The notes under the pieces are model-generated. The model saw only the letters and a list, made by a program, of their open reading frames with translations, ran no database searches and was not told the origin of the DNA. Position numbers and translations under genes: made by a program. This document shows positions 22,749 through 37,254 of a DNA stretch of 64,000 nt, in pieces. Source of the DNA: an uncultured Prochlorococcus sp. (GTDB lineage: Bacteria > Cyanobacteriota > Cyanobacteriia > PCC-6307 > Cyanobiaceae); assembly GCA_902572825.1 (NCBI GenBank), contig CACGHD010000001.1:27336-91335 (forward strand), given 5' to 3'. The stretch's first letter is position 1; each line of letters opens with the position of its first letter.

Positions 22749-23405
22749 ATGGCGAATTCTTCATCTGTTTATGATTGGTTTCAAGAAAGGCTTGAAATCC
22801 AGGACATAACTGACGACGTAACTTCCAAGTACGTACCCCCTCACGTAAATATTTTTTATTGTTTAGGAGGCATAACTTTAGTATGCTTCTTAATTCAATT
22901 TGCAACAGGTTTTGCAATGACTTTTTACTATAAGCCAACAGTTACACAAGCTTATAGTTCAGTTAGTTATCTAATGACCGATGTAAGTTTTGGTTGGTTA
23001 ATAAGATCAGTACATAGATGGAGTGCATCAATGATGGTTTTGATGTTAATCCTTCATGTCTTTAGGGTTTATCTTACCGGGGGTTTTAAAAGGCCAAGAG
23101 AATTAACTTGGGTTACAGGTGTTGTAATGGCAGTCATAACTGTTGCTTTTGGAGTGACGGGTTACTCATTACCTTGGGATCAGGTAGGTTATTGGGCAGT
23201 TAAGATTGTTTCAGGTGTCCCAGCAGCAATACCAGTTATTGGTGACTTTATGGTTGAACTTCTAAGGGGAGGAGAAAGTGTTGGACAATCTACTTTAACC
23301 AGATTTTACAGCCTTCATACTTTTGTATTGCCTTGGTCATTAGCTGTTTTTATGTTGATGCACTTTTTAATGATTCGTAAACAGGGTATTTCAGGTCCCT
23401 TATAA
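22749..23405 (+). CDS. petB: Cytochrome b6
   Basis: [41 protein letters not shown]; start chosen at 22749 rather than the longer ORF at 22686. Confidence 0.98.
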   Translation: MANSSSVYDWFQERLEIQDITDDVTSKYVPPHVNIFYCLGGITLVCFLIQFATGFAMTFYYKPTVTQAYSSVSYLMTDVSFGWLIRSVHRWSASMMVLMLILHVFRVYLTGGFKRPRELTWVTGVVMAVITVAFGVTGYSLPWDQVGYWAVKIVSGVPAAIPVIGDFMVELLRGGESVGQSTLTRFYSLHTFVLPWSLAVFMLMHFLMIRKQGISGPL

Positions 23406-23438
23406 ACTTTTATACTTTAAACATTACAGATCTTCCTT

Positions 23439-23921
23439 ATGTCTACGTTAAAAAAACCAGATTTATCTGATCCGAAATTAAGAGCAAAATTAGCTAAGGG
23501 TATGGGTCATAATTATTATGGTGAGCCAGCTTGGCCAAATGATTTACTATATATTTTCCCAGTAGTCATTCTAGGTACCATTGCATGCGTGGTGGGACTA
23601 GCAGTTCTTGACCCTGCAATGCTAGGAGATAAGGCAAACCCATTTGCTACCCCTCTAGAAATACTCCCCGAATGGTATCTTTACCCAGTTTTCCAAATAC
23701 TCAGGGTAGTCCCTAATAAACTTTTGGGTATCGCACTTCAAACATTAATTCCACTTGGATTGATGATTTTACCCTTTATCGAAAACGTTAATAAATTTTC
23801 TAATCCATTCAGAAGACCAATCGCAATGACTGTTTTCTTGTTCGGAACTTTTTTAACAATATACCTAGGTATAGGAGCATGTTTGCCTATTGATAAATCA
23901 CTGACACTAGGATTATTTTAG
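23439..23921 (+). CDS. petD: Cytochrome b6-f complex subunit IV
   Basis: [38 protein letters not shown]. Confidence 0.99.
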   Translation: MSTLKKPDLSDPKLRAKLAKGMGHNYYGEPAWPNDLLYIFPVVILGTIACVVGLAVLDPAMLGDKANPFATPLEILPEWYLYPVFQILRVVPNKLLGIALQTLIPLGLMILPFIENVNKFSNPFRRPIAMTVFLFGTFLTIYLGIGACLPIDKSLTLGLF

Positions 23922-23923
23922 GC

Positions 23924-25363
23924 TTAAATTTTAAACATATCTAGATCGTTATAATCATTCCTTAAAAAATGATTCATTAATAAAAATCCAACTATTGTCC
24001 AGGTTTGATATGTTCTTGATTGTTGTCCAACCCAAGTTCCTGTAGGCCCATCAAAATACTCTGGCCATTCTTGCTTAGGCAATTGGTTTAGTTGACACCA
24101 GTATGATTCTTCTATTAAAGATTTCATCTCTTCCATGAGAATCACATCATCAGAACCGAAATTTTTCTGATGCAGTAGAACGGCTGCTCCAAAAAACCAA
24201 AGTAAACTTGGCCAATGACCACCATTATGGTAACTCCAAGGCCAATTCTTTGGATCCGATCCAGTTTTATTTTGCCATTCATCGACATCCATATGAGGAT
24301 GACAAATTCTCATGGGCATTTGAGCCATCAAATGCTGTCTGTTATGCAAAACTAATCTAAACAAAGCTCTTTGTTCTTCGGGAGGCAGTACTCCGAACAT
24401 ACACGCTAAAGAATTACCTAAACTGTAAAATCGAAAGTCAGGTCTTCCTGTCCTAATATTTCCTATTAAGTAGCCACCTCTATTCTCTAACCAATCTTGT
24501 AGCCATGAGGGAACTACTTGAGGTTGAACGTTAAATTCATTGAAGTGTTGATCATCTCCGTACTGCTCAGTTGGCCTTCTTCTTAAAATTTGCATTGTTT
24601 GGCTGGTAACCCAATAATGCTTTAAAAGAAAACCTCCTAAATCTTTAACCCATTGATTTGTGAGAATAAGTCTTTGGTCTAAAAGTCTACTGACATGATC
24701 TGCTCTACTTAATTCCATAAGGTTTATACAACTTTTTAAACATCCATGAAGTAAAACTTCAACTTCTAATGGTGCCCCCCATACATCCATAGGTCTATCA
24801 ATCATAAATGCGCAATCTGGAACAAAAAGTACTGGAGTGCCCTCAAATGTTGGATGTAGAACTAGATCTAGTAGGAGTTGAATACCTCTTTGAACACTTT
24901 GACTTTTTCCGAAGGCATAATCGCCGCTTTTATTGACATAATACCAACATAAAATGGGCCACCATAAACTTGCATCTGCTGAAGTAATCCTCCCGATTGA
25001 CCTCTGACCATAGTCTCCAATGAGCTTTCCCTTTTCTTCAACGAAACTAGTAGGAAATACACCACGTGTTTGATAATTAGTGCTTTGTAACTCAAGGCAT
25101 ACACTGAGGAACTTTTTGACAATTTCATAACGCTTTTGTGTAATGAGATAAATCATTACAGGAACGTTATCTCTTAAAAATATTTCTCCATAATTTAACT
25201 TTTTATTTTTTGTTGGGTGTTCTAATGCAGCAACACTTCCCACTAACTCGCCTGATATTTCAACTAAAGTCTTTTCGAAGTGTTTTTTAGCATTTGTTAC
25301 AATTTTCTCTTCATCGGAACTTGGTCTTACTCTTAAATTTTTTTGACTAAATCTTTCTGCCAT
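23924..25363 (-). CDS. Alkaline/neutral invertase (glycoside hydrolase 100)
   Basis: GEIFLRDNVPVMIYLI, SSADASLWWPILCWYY-like, PMRICHPHMDVDEWQNKTGSDPKNWPWSYHNGGHWP. Confidence 0.93.
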   Translation of the reverse strand: MAERFSQKNLRVRPSSDEEKIVTNAKKHFEKTLVEISGELVGSVAALEHPTKNKKLNYGEIFLRDNVPVMIYLITQKRYEIVKKFLSVCLELQSTNYQTRGVFPTSFVEEKGKLIGDYGQRSIGRITSADASLWWPILCWYYVNKSGDYAFGKSQSVQRGIQLLLDLVLHPTFEGTPVLFVPDCAFMIDRPMDVWGAPLEVEVLLHGCLKSCINLMELSRADHVSRLLDQRLILTNQWVKDLGGFLLKHYWVTSQTMQILRRRPTEQYGDDQHFNEFNVQPQVVPSWLQDWLENRGGYLIGNIRTGRPDFRFYSLGNSLACMFGVLPPEEQRALFRLVLHNRQHLMAQMPMRICHPHMDVDEWQNKTGSDPKNWPWSYHNGGHWPSLLWFFGAAVLLHQKNFGSDDVILMEEMKSLIEESYWCQLNQLPKQEWPEYFDGPTGTWVGQQSRTYQTWTIVGFLLMNHFLRNDYNDLDMFKI

Positions 25364-25965
25364 TTCATTTATATCCCTTTATTTAAGCCTAGTTGTTTAA
25401 AGAGACTTTGAACAAATAAAAAATTAATAAAAAATTTTTGTATAAAAGGTTGCACAATTACAGTGGGATGGTTTAGTATTTTCTTCTGGGCAGAAATATT
25501 CTTTTTGCATCATTCAAGCAGTTACTTTAAATTTGATTTTTGGTAAATGAGTGAATTTTTTGAAGTTTTGATTTCGATCATTATTTTCAGCCAGAAGAAG
25601 GGTTTACCCTTCTAATTGAGTTATACACTTGTTGTTTAACTCTGCACCTAGAAAATTTAAAAACTTAGGAACTGATGCTTTTATTGCGTCAAGAAAAACA
25701 AAATTTTTTTTAGTTCTTTCAAGATGTACATGCAATAAAGGTGTGAGGTCCCGTCAAGAATATATAAAAATGTTATCAATTGCTAACTTTTGGCTTTGAT
25801 GCAAACGGATCTGAGATCTTGGAAAGTCACTTTAGAAATATTTTTAATGTGCACTCAATGTAATCCTTAACATTTTAAGGAGGCTGAATCTAAATACAAA
25901 AACTGAAGTTTTTATTTGGATAAAGCAATTCAATTTGAGTAGATTTATCTACAAAAGGATTTGAA

Positions 25966-27450
<1,485 letters not shown>

Positions 27451-27576
27451 ACAGGGAGACAACAAAATGTTTAATATTATTATTTTGTCACCTTAGGTCG
27501 ATCGGTATCTCACATTTTTAATTTATTAAGAATTTCATTTCCTAAGTTTTTCTAGGTCACACCCATTATTTTTCCT

Positions 27577-27650
<74 letters not shown>

Positions 27651-27662
27651 TATCTCTATGTT

Positions 27663-27735
27663 GGGGGTATAGCTCAGTTGGTAGAGCGCCTGCTTTGCAA
27701 GCAGGATGTCAGCGGTTCGAGTCCGCTTACCTCCA
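27663..27735 (+). tRNA. tRNA-Ala(UGC)
   Basis: GGGGGTATAGCTCAGTTGGTAGAGCGCCTGCTTTGCAAGCAGG...TACCTCCA. Confidence 0.98.
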
Positions 27736-27991
27736 CTGATTACCACCTCTTTCATAACCGGAATAAAGGAAATGTTTTGAGTTGTGATCAAATTCTGGAA
27801 GAATCTAGCTTCCTAATGAAATCATTAAGATGCTGGACTCATTGAATTAATTTCATTGTTTTCAGAGAACCTTGACAACTGCATAGATTATTTTTAAAGA
27901 CAATAAGCATCTTTAATGATGCAGATTTATTATTTGTGCGAATGCATTAATAACAATTCTATTAAGCTGATGCTTCAATTTTTGAAGTTAT

Positions 27992-30869
<2,878 letters not shown>

Positions 30870-30930
30870 TAAACTTAATTTATTGTTTTTAATTTATATA
30901 ATTTTCTATGCAGTTCTCAAGGTTCACACT

Positions 30931-31049
30931 ATCCTGGTGTTCATGGCGATGTGGAACCACTCCGATCCATCTCGAACTCGGTTGTGAAACGCATCAGCGG
31001 CGAAAATATTTAGGGGGTAGCCCCTTGAGAAAATAGCTCAATGCCAGGT
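30931..31049 (+). rRNA. 5S ribosomal RNA
   Basis: TCCTGGTGTTCATGGCGATGTGGAACCACTCCGATCCATCTCGAACTCGG...ATGCCAGG. Confidence 0.96.
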
Positions 31050-31061
31050 AAAAATATTTAA

Positions 31062-31095
31062 AGGGTTTACTCTGCTTGAGTAAGCCCTTTTTTAT
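31062..31095 (+). terminator. rRNA operon terminator
   Basis: GGGTTTACTC-TGCTT-GAGTAAGCCC followed by TTTTTT. Confidence 0.85.
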
Positions 31096-31970
31096 TTTTG
31101 GCATTTAGGACACCAATGTGTACTTCTTCCAGTAATCTTTTGTCTTTCAATTAAATTTCCACATTTACGACATTCTTTTCCAGTTCTCCTATAGACATTT
31201 GTCTGTAAACCAAAATTCCCATTCTCACCTTCCAAGTCCCTAAAATCACTAAATGTCGTCCCCCCAGAACCTATACTTTTTGTTAATACAGTTACAATTG
31301 ATTCTCGAAGCTTGATTAACTCGTTCTTTTTTATTGTTCGAGCTTCCCTAAAGGGTGAGATACCAGCGGAGTATAAACTTTCATCAGCATAAATATTACC
31401 TATTCCTGCCACTATTGTTTGATCTAGTAGGATAGCTTTTATGGATTTTGTTCTTTTTGAAATAACTTTTTTTAGATAATTTGCATCAAAGTCTTTAGAA
31501 AATGGTTCTGGTCCTAATGATCCTAATCCTTTAATTATTTTGTTAAGTGATTGGCCTTTATTAATCCACCACATTTGACCAAAACTTCTTACGTCAACGT
31601 ACCTAAGTTCATTATTATTTTTATCGAAAAATCTTATTCTTGTATGTTTACAAGGATTAGTTGAGTTTTCAATAAATTTGAAATATCCAGTCATTCTTAG
31701 ATGAACTACAAGAAATCCGTTATTTTGTGAATTTTTTAGAGGAAATTGAGTATTCTCATTTTCAACTTCTTTTAATTGAGCTATTAAATATTTTCCTCTT
31801 CTATCCCATTTATAAATAAGTGAGTTCAGAAGTCCTTTTATGAATTCTTCATTGTTTTTTGGGAATGCAACAGTTGAATCCCTACAGACTTCTACTTTTT
31901 TAATAATAAAGTTATTAAGTTTTTGCTCTAAACCTCTTCGAACAGTTTCTACTTCAGGTAATTCAGGCAA
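31092..31970 (-). CDS. mutM: Formamidopyrimidine-DNA glycosylase
   Basis: [16 protein letters not shown]-terminus, C-terminal zinc finger CRKCG...THWCPKCQK. Confidence 0.98.
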   Translation of the reverse strand: MPELPEVETVRRGLEQKLNNFIIKKVEVCRDSTVAFPKNNEEFIKGLLNSLIYKWDRRGKYLIAQLKEVENENTQFPLKNSQNNGFLVVHLRMTGYFKFIENSTNPCKHTRIRFFDKNNNELRYVDVRSFGQMWWINKGQSLNKIIKGLGSLGPEPFSKDFDANYLKKVISKRTKSIKAILLDQTIVAGIGNIYADESLYSAGISPFREARTIKKNELIKLRESIVTVLTKSIGSGGTTFSDFRDLEGENGNFGLQTNVYRRTGKECRKCGNLIERQKITGRSTHWCPKCQK

Positions 31971-31974
31971 TTAT

Positions 31975-32184
31975 TTAAGCTTTCTCTAATTCACTTTCAG
32001 CGAAATTATTTGTATTTGCTCCACCATCAGTTCCGCTTATCCCAGCGTAATTTACTTTATCGAATCTGACTACACAGTTATATTTAATACCTGATGTATC
32101 AACTGAAGCAACTTTACCTATTTCATTGTACCAATATGATTCTGGTCTTTTTACTCTTACGAGATCTCCTCTTGAAATTGCCAT
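31975..32184 (-). CDS. psaE: Photosystem I reaction centre subunit IV
   Basis: [66 protein letters not shown]. Confidence 0.99.
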   Translation of the reverse strand: MAISRGDLVRVKRPESYWYNEIGKVASVDTSGIKYNCVVRFDKVNYAGISGTDGGANTNNFAESELEKA

Positions 32185-32264
32185 TACTATTAATTTAGCT
32201 TTTTGTAGAATAGCTCATCATTAATATTCTTAGACAAATTATTCACACATATTAATTAAAAGTT

Positions 32265-33032
32265 TTAACAAAAATCATTTATTAAATTATTTTCGAATTC
32301 TTCTTTAGCAGGCTTACTTCCCATCCATTTCCTACCAGGTATTCTTACATCTAATTCATTTGTGTCACAATTGATTGAAAGAATAAGTTTTTTATTTTCT
32401 TGATTTAGTACGTTTAAAACTTTTCTTCCTTTAATATCTTTATATGATTTACTTTGGGTAATTATAGGACCATAAATTTTTTTATCTAACTCAAGTGAGT
32501 CATTATTTTTATTATTTTCATTTGCTTCATAGCTTTCTGAATTAATTGTGTTCTTTTTTCTTATTATGAGCTTTTGACCAACTTTTATAGAATCAGGATT
32601 ATTGAGATTATTAATCTCTATCAGATCGATTACTTTTAAATCATAATTGTTTGATATCTCAGTAAGATTTTCACCAGTTTGAACGATATGATAATTATTT
32701 ATTAAATCAGGTTGTTTTATAGGATTTTCAGTAGATTCGGAAATAATAAGATTTTGGCCAACAAAGATATAATTTTCATCTTTTAAATTATTCAATTTAA
32801 TTATTAAATCTTTATTTATCGAATAGAATTTTGAAATACTTGATATTGTATCTCCACTTTTTACAATATGAATTTTTTTTATTTCAGTTTTTTCTTTATT
32901 AGTTGATTCTTTTTGAGTAATATTCTCTATATTGTTTGCTGAAAATGTTTTTTCTTCAGATTTTATCAACGAGTGATTAAAAAAATTAATAAGTATGGCA
33001 ATTACAAAAAATGCAAATTTCATAACACTCAC
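32265..33032 (-). CDS. LysM-repeat protein
   Basis: Two LysM repeats: HIVKSGDTISSISKFYSINKDLIIKLNNL and HIVQTGENLTEISNNYDLKVIDLIEINNL. Confidence 0.9.
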   Translation of the reverse strand: MSVMKFAFFVIAILINFFNHSLIKSEEKTFSANNIENITQKESTNKEKTEIKKIHIVKSGDTISSISKFYSINKDLIIKLNNLKDENYIFVGQNLIISESTENPIKQPDLINNYHIVQTGENLTEISNNYDLKVIDLIEINNLNNPDSIKVGQKLIIRKKNTINSESYEANENNKNNDSLELDKKIYGPIITQSKSYKDIKGRKVLNVLNQENKKLILSINCDTNELDVRIPGRKWMGSKPAKEEFENNLINDFC

Positions 33033-33095
33033 TATTTATTTTAAGATAATCTTTAAATTTAAAATCGCTAGGTTTTTGAAAACAATTTAAGTAAT

Positions 33096-34487
33096 TTAAA
33101 CTTGAAAAATAAACTTTAAAAATCTCTTTACTTTTTCGTAGGGAGGATAGCGCACATTTGAATCAAATAAAAAACCTTTAAAAGTGATAGATTTTTGATT
33201 TGAAAAATTTCGAAACCCCTCTTCTCCATGAAATTTACCAATACCACTTTGCCCAACGCCTCCAAACGGTAAATTTGGAACAAGGACTGGTAACATCACA
33301 TCATTTATACAAATTGTTCCTGAACTGGTTACTTTTGAAATATGATTATGGATTTTTTTATTGCCTCCAAATAAGTAGATTGCTAATGGTTTTGATGTTT
33401 GACTAATCTGTTTTAAAGCTGATTCCTTATCATTGATTCCAATTACTGGAAGTAGTGAACTAAAAAGTTCTTTCTGCAAAATATCTGTCTCATTTAATTT
33501 AGTTTTCAAGATTGTAGGCGATATTTTCAACTTTTTTGTACTAAAAGTCCCCCCAAATAGAATTCTTTTTTCTTTTTTATATTGTTTGAGAATTTTTACA
33601 GTAGAAGTAAATTGCTTTTTCTCTAATTTTGATAAGTTTTCGGAAATAATTGGATTATCTCCATAAAAACTTACTATGTATTTCTTTAATTTTTCTATAA
33701 AAATATTTTCAATTTCTTTATCTACAAAGATATGATTCGGAGCCACACAGGATTGACCAGAATTAAAAAATTTGCCCCAAACAATTCTTTTAGCAGCTAC
33801 TTCTAAATTTGCATTCTTGAAAACAATTACAGGATTTGTTCCGCTTAACTCAAGAGTTAATGGAGTTAAGTTTTTTGAAGCTAATTTCATTATAGATTTT
33901 CCAGTTTCTGTACTTCCTGTAAAAAAAATGTGGTCAAAATTTTGTTCAATTAATTTTATTGCTTGTTTATTATCGCCCTCTACTGTCATTAAGACATCTT
34001 TATGAAAATATTTGGAAGTAAGCTTTTTAATAAGTTTTGAGATCGCAGGACATTTCTCTGATGGTTTTATAACTGCAGTATTACCTGCTGAGAAAATATT
34101 TACCAATGGCTTAAGAACATAAAGTAATGGATAATTATAAGGACCAAGAATTAAGACACATCCAAGAGGTTCATAAATAACTTGGGCGGATGATGGAAAT
34201 AGATAAAAAGGTGTATCAATCTTTTTTGGTCTCATCCAAGAATTGAGTTTCTTTTTTATGAGTGAAATTTCTTCTTTCACTAAAAGGATTTCTGAAAGCC
34301 CTTCAATTTCAGATTTACCTAGATCAACAAAAAGTGATTTTATTATCTCTTTTTTATTTTCATCCAAAAGTTTTGAAACTATATTGATATGTTTGATTCG
34401 CCATTTTATACCTTCAGTTTTGCCAGTGAAAACTGTATTTTTTAATTTATTAATATCTTCTAAATGAAATTTATCAGTAATTTTCAT
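33096..34487 (-). CDS. Aldehyde dehydrogenase family protein
   Basis: FFTGSTETGKSIM, LELSGTNPVIVF, FFNSGQSCVAPNHIFV. Confidence 0.96.
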   Translation of the reverse strand: MKITDKFHLEDINKLKNTVFTGKTEGIKWRIKHINIVSKLLDENKKEIIKSLFVDLGKSEIEGLSEILLVKEEISLIKKKLNSWMRPKKIDTPFYLFPSSAQVIYEPLGCVLILGPYNYPLLYVLKPLVNIFSAGNTAVIKPSEKCPAISKLIKKLTSKYFHKDVLMTVEGDNKQAIKLIEQNFDHIFFTGSTETGKSIMKLASKNLTPLTLELSGTNPVIVFKNANLEVAAKRIVWGKFFNSGQSCVAPNHIFVDKEIENIFIEKLKKYIVSFYGDNPIISENLSKLEKKQFTSTVKILKQYKKEKRILFGGTFSTKKLKISPTILKTKLNETDILQKELFSSLLPVIGINDKESALKQISQTSKPLAIYLFGGNKKIHNHISKVTSSGTICINDVMLPVLVPNLPFGGVGQSGIGKFHGEEGFRNFSNQKSITFKGFLFDSNVRYPPYEKVKRFLKFIFQV

Positions 34488-34643
34488 TTTATTCCTATGA
34501 ATAGTATTAAATATATCAGAGGATAAATTTTAAATAACTAAGGTTTTTACGCCACTTAAATCAAATGAATGATTTATGAGAAATAAAAAAAATTATTAAT
34601 ATTGCTTTTAAAAATTCAAATTTTTCTTGGTTAGTATATTTCT

Positions 34644-35534
34644 ATGAGGGAAAAATTTTCAATTAGATTGATATCTATAAATGAAATACCAGAAGTCACA
34701 AACTGGTCAAGGTTAGAAGGATTTTCTCCTGGAATGGACGACGTATCAATTTATAGAAATACAGATAAACAAGGGGTATGGGTAGCTTGTCTCGACAATA
34801 ATCCTATAGGATCTATTGCGTGTATAAGATATAACTCCTCGTATGGTTTTATTGGTTTATTTATCGTTAAAAAAGAATTCCGAAATAATGGATATGGAGT
34901 GAGATTATGGAAACATGCACTCGAATATTTAAAAAATATTGATTGTATTGGTCTTGAGGCTGCCCCAGATAGATTGAATGATTATGCAAAGTGGGGATTT
35001 AGAAAATCTTCTATTACAAATCGATGGAAATTAAATGGGTCTCAAGATTTGCCAGTGAGAAATTTTTATAAAGATCAATTACATTCTTTTAAAGTTGTCC
35101 CGGGCAATAAAATTTCTTCTGAAGCGGTCTTAATTTATGATGACCAAAGAGAACCTAGTCCCAGACCGCATTTTCTAAATGACTGGTTGAAAAATTCCCA
35201 TGGTAATGTCAGCGCTATTGTTGATAATAATGGGATGTGCCATGGATTTGGCAGGATAAGACCTTGTGTATTGGAGGATAATGAGCAAGCCTGGAGAATT
35301 GGACCTCTTTTAGCGGATACTCCACCATTAGCTGAACTATTAATAAGGGAGTTAGTTGGTGATTTAGATGCCCAAATCTTTTTAGATTGCTCTAATCTAA
35401 ATCCTTATGCAAATTATCTTTTATCAAGTTTGGGATTTGAGGAAATATCAAAAACTTACAGAATGTATAAAGGCATTCAACCTCCTTGCCCTATGAATCA
35501 AGTATATGGACTTGCCTGCTTGGAGCTGGGTTGA
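34644..35534 (+). CDS. GNAT-family N-acetyltransferase
   Basis: FIVKKEFRNNGYGVRLWKHALEYLK acetyl-CoA binding pattern. Confidence 0.85.
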   Translation: MREKFSIRLISINEIPEVTNWSRLEGFSPGMDDVSIYRNTDKQGVWVACLDNNPIGSIACIRYNSSYGFIGLFIVKKEFRNNGYGVRLWKHALEYLKNIDCIGLEAAPDRLNDYAKWGFRKSSITNRWKLNGSQDLPVRNFYKDQLHSFKVVPGNKISSEAVLIYDDQREPSPRPHFLNDWLKNSHGNVSAIVDNNGMCHGFGRIRPCVLEDNEQAWRIGPLLADTPPLAELLIRELVGDLDAQIFLDCSNLNPYANYLLSSLGFEEISKTYRMYKGIQPPCPMNQVYGLACLELG

Positions 35535-35606
35535 TTACCTTTAAAGTGCGTATTTCGACTTTTGTTTTTGTAATATTTAATGAAGTTTGTTTTATTATCC
35601 ATAAGT

Positions 35607-35855
35607 TTAACTTTCAGAAGGTTTCAAAATTTTTTCTACAATATCTGCGTTGATTATAGTGATCTCTCCATTATCAATATTGGCAACTTGAAACAAGGTC
35701 CATGAATTTGGATTTCTAGCTCCTCCAATACAGTCGATAACTTGACCGACCCAATAATTTTTATTCTTTTCCTTAGCATTTCCGCAATTTTCTTTTTTAA
35801 TTGCGACATAATCACCCGGTCTAACGAAAAGAAACTCAGGGGTTGCTGAGCTCAC
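35607..35855 (-). CDS. Conserved picocyanobacterial hypothetical protein (DUF3104-like)
   Basis: VRPGDYVAIKKENCGNAKEKNKNYWVGQVIDCIGGARNPNSWTLFQVANID. Confidence 0.7.
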   Translation of the reverse strand: MSSATPEFLFVRPGDYVAIKKENCGNAKEKNKNYWVGQVIDCIGGARNPNSWTLFQVANIDNGEITIINADIVEKILKPSES

Positions 35856-35952
35856 AATAAATAACTAATAGTATATACGTACTATACTAAGTTATTGGTT
35901 TTGTTGCTGAACTTTGAATTATTTAGCAAACTAGGGGTAATTCAAAAATAAA

Positions 35953-36045
35953 ATGGAATCAACTGAAATTGCTATATTTTCAACATTATTGGGATTAATT
36001 TTAGCTTTAACTGATGCTTATATAGAAAGAAATATTCCTGGATAA
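35953..36045 (+). CDS. small membrane protein, hypothetical
   Basis: MESTEIAIFSTLLGLILALTDAYIERNIPG; 30 aa with one TM-like segment. Confidence 0.45.
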   Translation: MESTEIAIFSTLLGLILALTDAYIERNIPG

Positions 36046-36062
36046 TGTTTTCAATTCAATTT

Positions 36063-36194
36063 TTAAATTAAATAAGATTTAAGTTGGTCTAATATATCGG
36101 AACGGCTAGAAACTAATTTTGTAAAAACTAAATATATCAATCCTCCCATTGCGAGTCTTCCGTTAATTTTCTCTAACTGCTTTAGTTTACTCAA
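36063..36194 (-). CDS. High light-inducible (HLIP/CAB-like) protein, putative TTG start
   Basis: (M/L)SKLKQLEKINGRLAMGGLIYLVFTKLVSSRSDILDQLKSYLI contains the ExxNGRxAM motif; not in the ORF track. Confidence 0.65.
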   Translation of the reverse strand: MSKLKQLEKINGRLAMGGLIYLVFTKLVSSRSDILDQLKSYLI

Positions 36195-36316
36195 AGCTTT
36201 TATTTGCGGTTAAACAAAATTTAAAGGGTATAGAAAATAAAAAAGTATTGATTACTTCAAAATTAAAAAAAAATTTTACAAATTTATAGAAATATTATTT
36301 TAAACACGAACTAAAT

Positions 36317-36454
36317 CTATAGCCAAGCCTCTTTCATCTCAAGATAAAGCCTCTCGCTTTCAGCAGAATTAATTTTGTTGTCTGAGTAAGATTGTTGCTG
36401 TTGCTGTTGCTGCTGCTGAGTTGAGTTAGTGTTAGGGTTTTGAACTTCGCTCAT
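36317..36454 (-). CDS. small hypothetical protein with poly-Gln tract
   Basis: MSEVQNPNTNSTQQQQQQQQQSYSDNKINSAESERLYLEMKEAWL. Confidence 0.6.
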   Translation of the reverse strand: MSEVQNPNTNSTQQQQQQQQQSYSDNKINSAESERLYLEMKEAWL

Positions 36455-36570
36455 TAGAGGGACTGAATATTTGTGTTTATTCTCTCATATATACAGCTTT
36501 TTTTGTCAACTTAAATTCTTAAATTTTATTTAAATTTTGTAAGTTGTTAATTTTCCTGCTTTGAGTGAAG

Positions 36571-36672
36571 TTATTTCGCTACGGTAGTTTTGGCATATAG
36601 AAATTTAACTTCCCAATATACAATTCCTAGGAAGATAGCACTTGCAATAATAATTTCAGAAATGGCTAACAT
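36571..36672 (-). CDS. small membrane protein, hypothetical
   Basis: MLAISEIIIASAIFLGIVYWEVKFLYAKTTVAK; one TM-like segment. Confidence 0.5.
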   Translation of the reverse strand: MLAISEIIIASAIFLGIVYWEVKFLYAKTTVAK

Positions 36673-36819
36673 TTTATTTTTCAATTCTAATTAAATTTTG
36701 GTATCAATTTACACAGAATGCAATAGGTACTAATTACATTTAAAATTTTAAAAAATCTTATTTAATAAAATAACGCGTCGAAATAATATAAAATTTTAAG
36801 TTAGATATATATTATTATC

Positions 36820-37254
36820 GTGGGAAATTTCATAAATTCAACAACTCTCATACCTTTAATACCTTTAGTAACCTCTTTATGCATATTTATTTTATTGGTA
36901 AGTTTCAACAGAACACTTAACCGGTTGACTAAACCAGTTACTGCACTGGTTGCATTATCTTTATTAAGTTCAGCTTTTATAAGCTCATTTGACTATTTTA
37001 AGAAAATAGAAGAAGAATTAGTTTTATCTGAATTTCTCAAATTTTTTGAAGAAAAAAATTTAGTTATACATCTCAATTTAATAAATGAAAAAATTTTAAT
37101 TTTTTTCTCATTAATAATGATATTAATTATTGGAATATCTTTTTATAAATTGCCTAGAAAAAAAGGTTATATCTCATTGATTATTAGCCTAGGAATAATA
37201 TCTTCTTCGGTGATGCTCTCGATATTGCTAATTGATTTCTCAGCACTAATCTAA
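36820..37254 (+). CDS. Membrane protein resembling the N-terminal segment of NdhF-type NDH-1 subunits (truncated)
   Basis: GTG start; LIPLIPLVTSLCIFILLVSFNRTLNRLTKPVTALVALSLLSSAF and further TM segments, only 144 aa. Confidence 0.55.
   Translation: MGNFINSTTLIPLIPLVTSLCIFILLVSFNRTLNRLTKPVTALVALSLLSSAFISSFDYFKKIEEELVLSEFLKFFEEKNLVIHLNLINEKILIFFSLIMILIIGISFYKLPRKKGYISLIISLGIISSSVMLSILLIDFSALI

Noticed and set aside
22723-22938. Minus-strand 71 aa ORF over the petB start
   Set aside because: Antisense to petB; no independent support.
24868-25128. Second minus-strand frame within the neutral invertase gene
   Set aside because: Alternate frame of a well-supported CDS.
33200-34467. Plus-strand ORFs opposite the aldehyde dehydrogenase gene
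   Set aside because: Antisense frames without recognisable domains.
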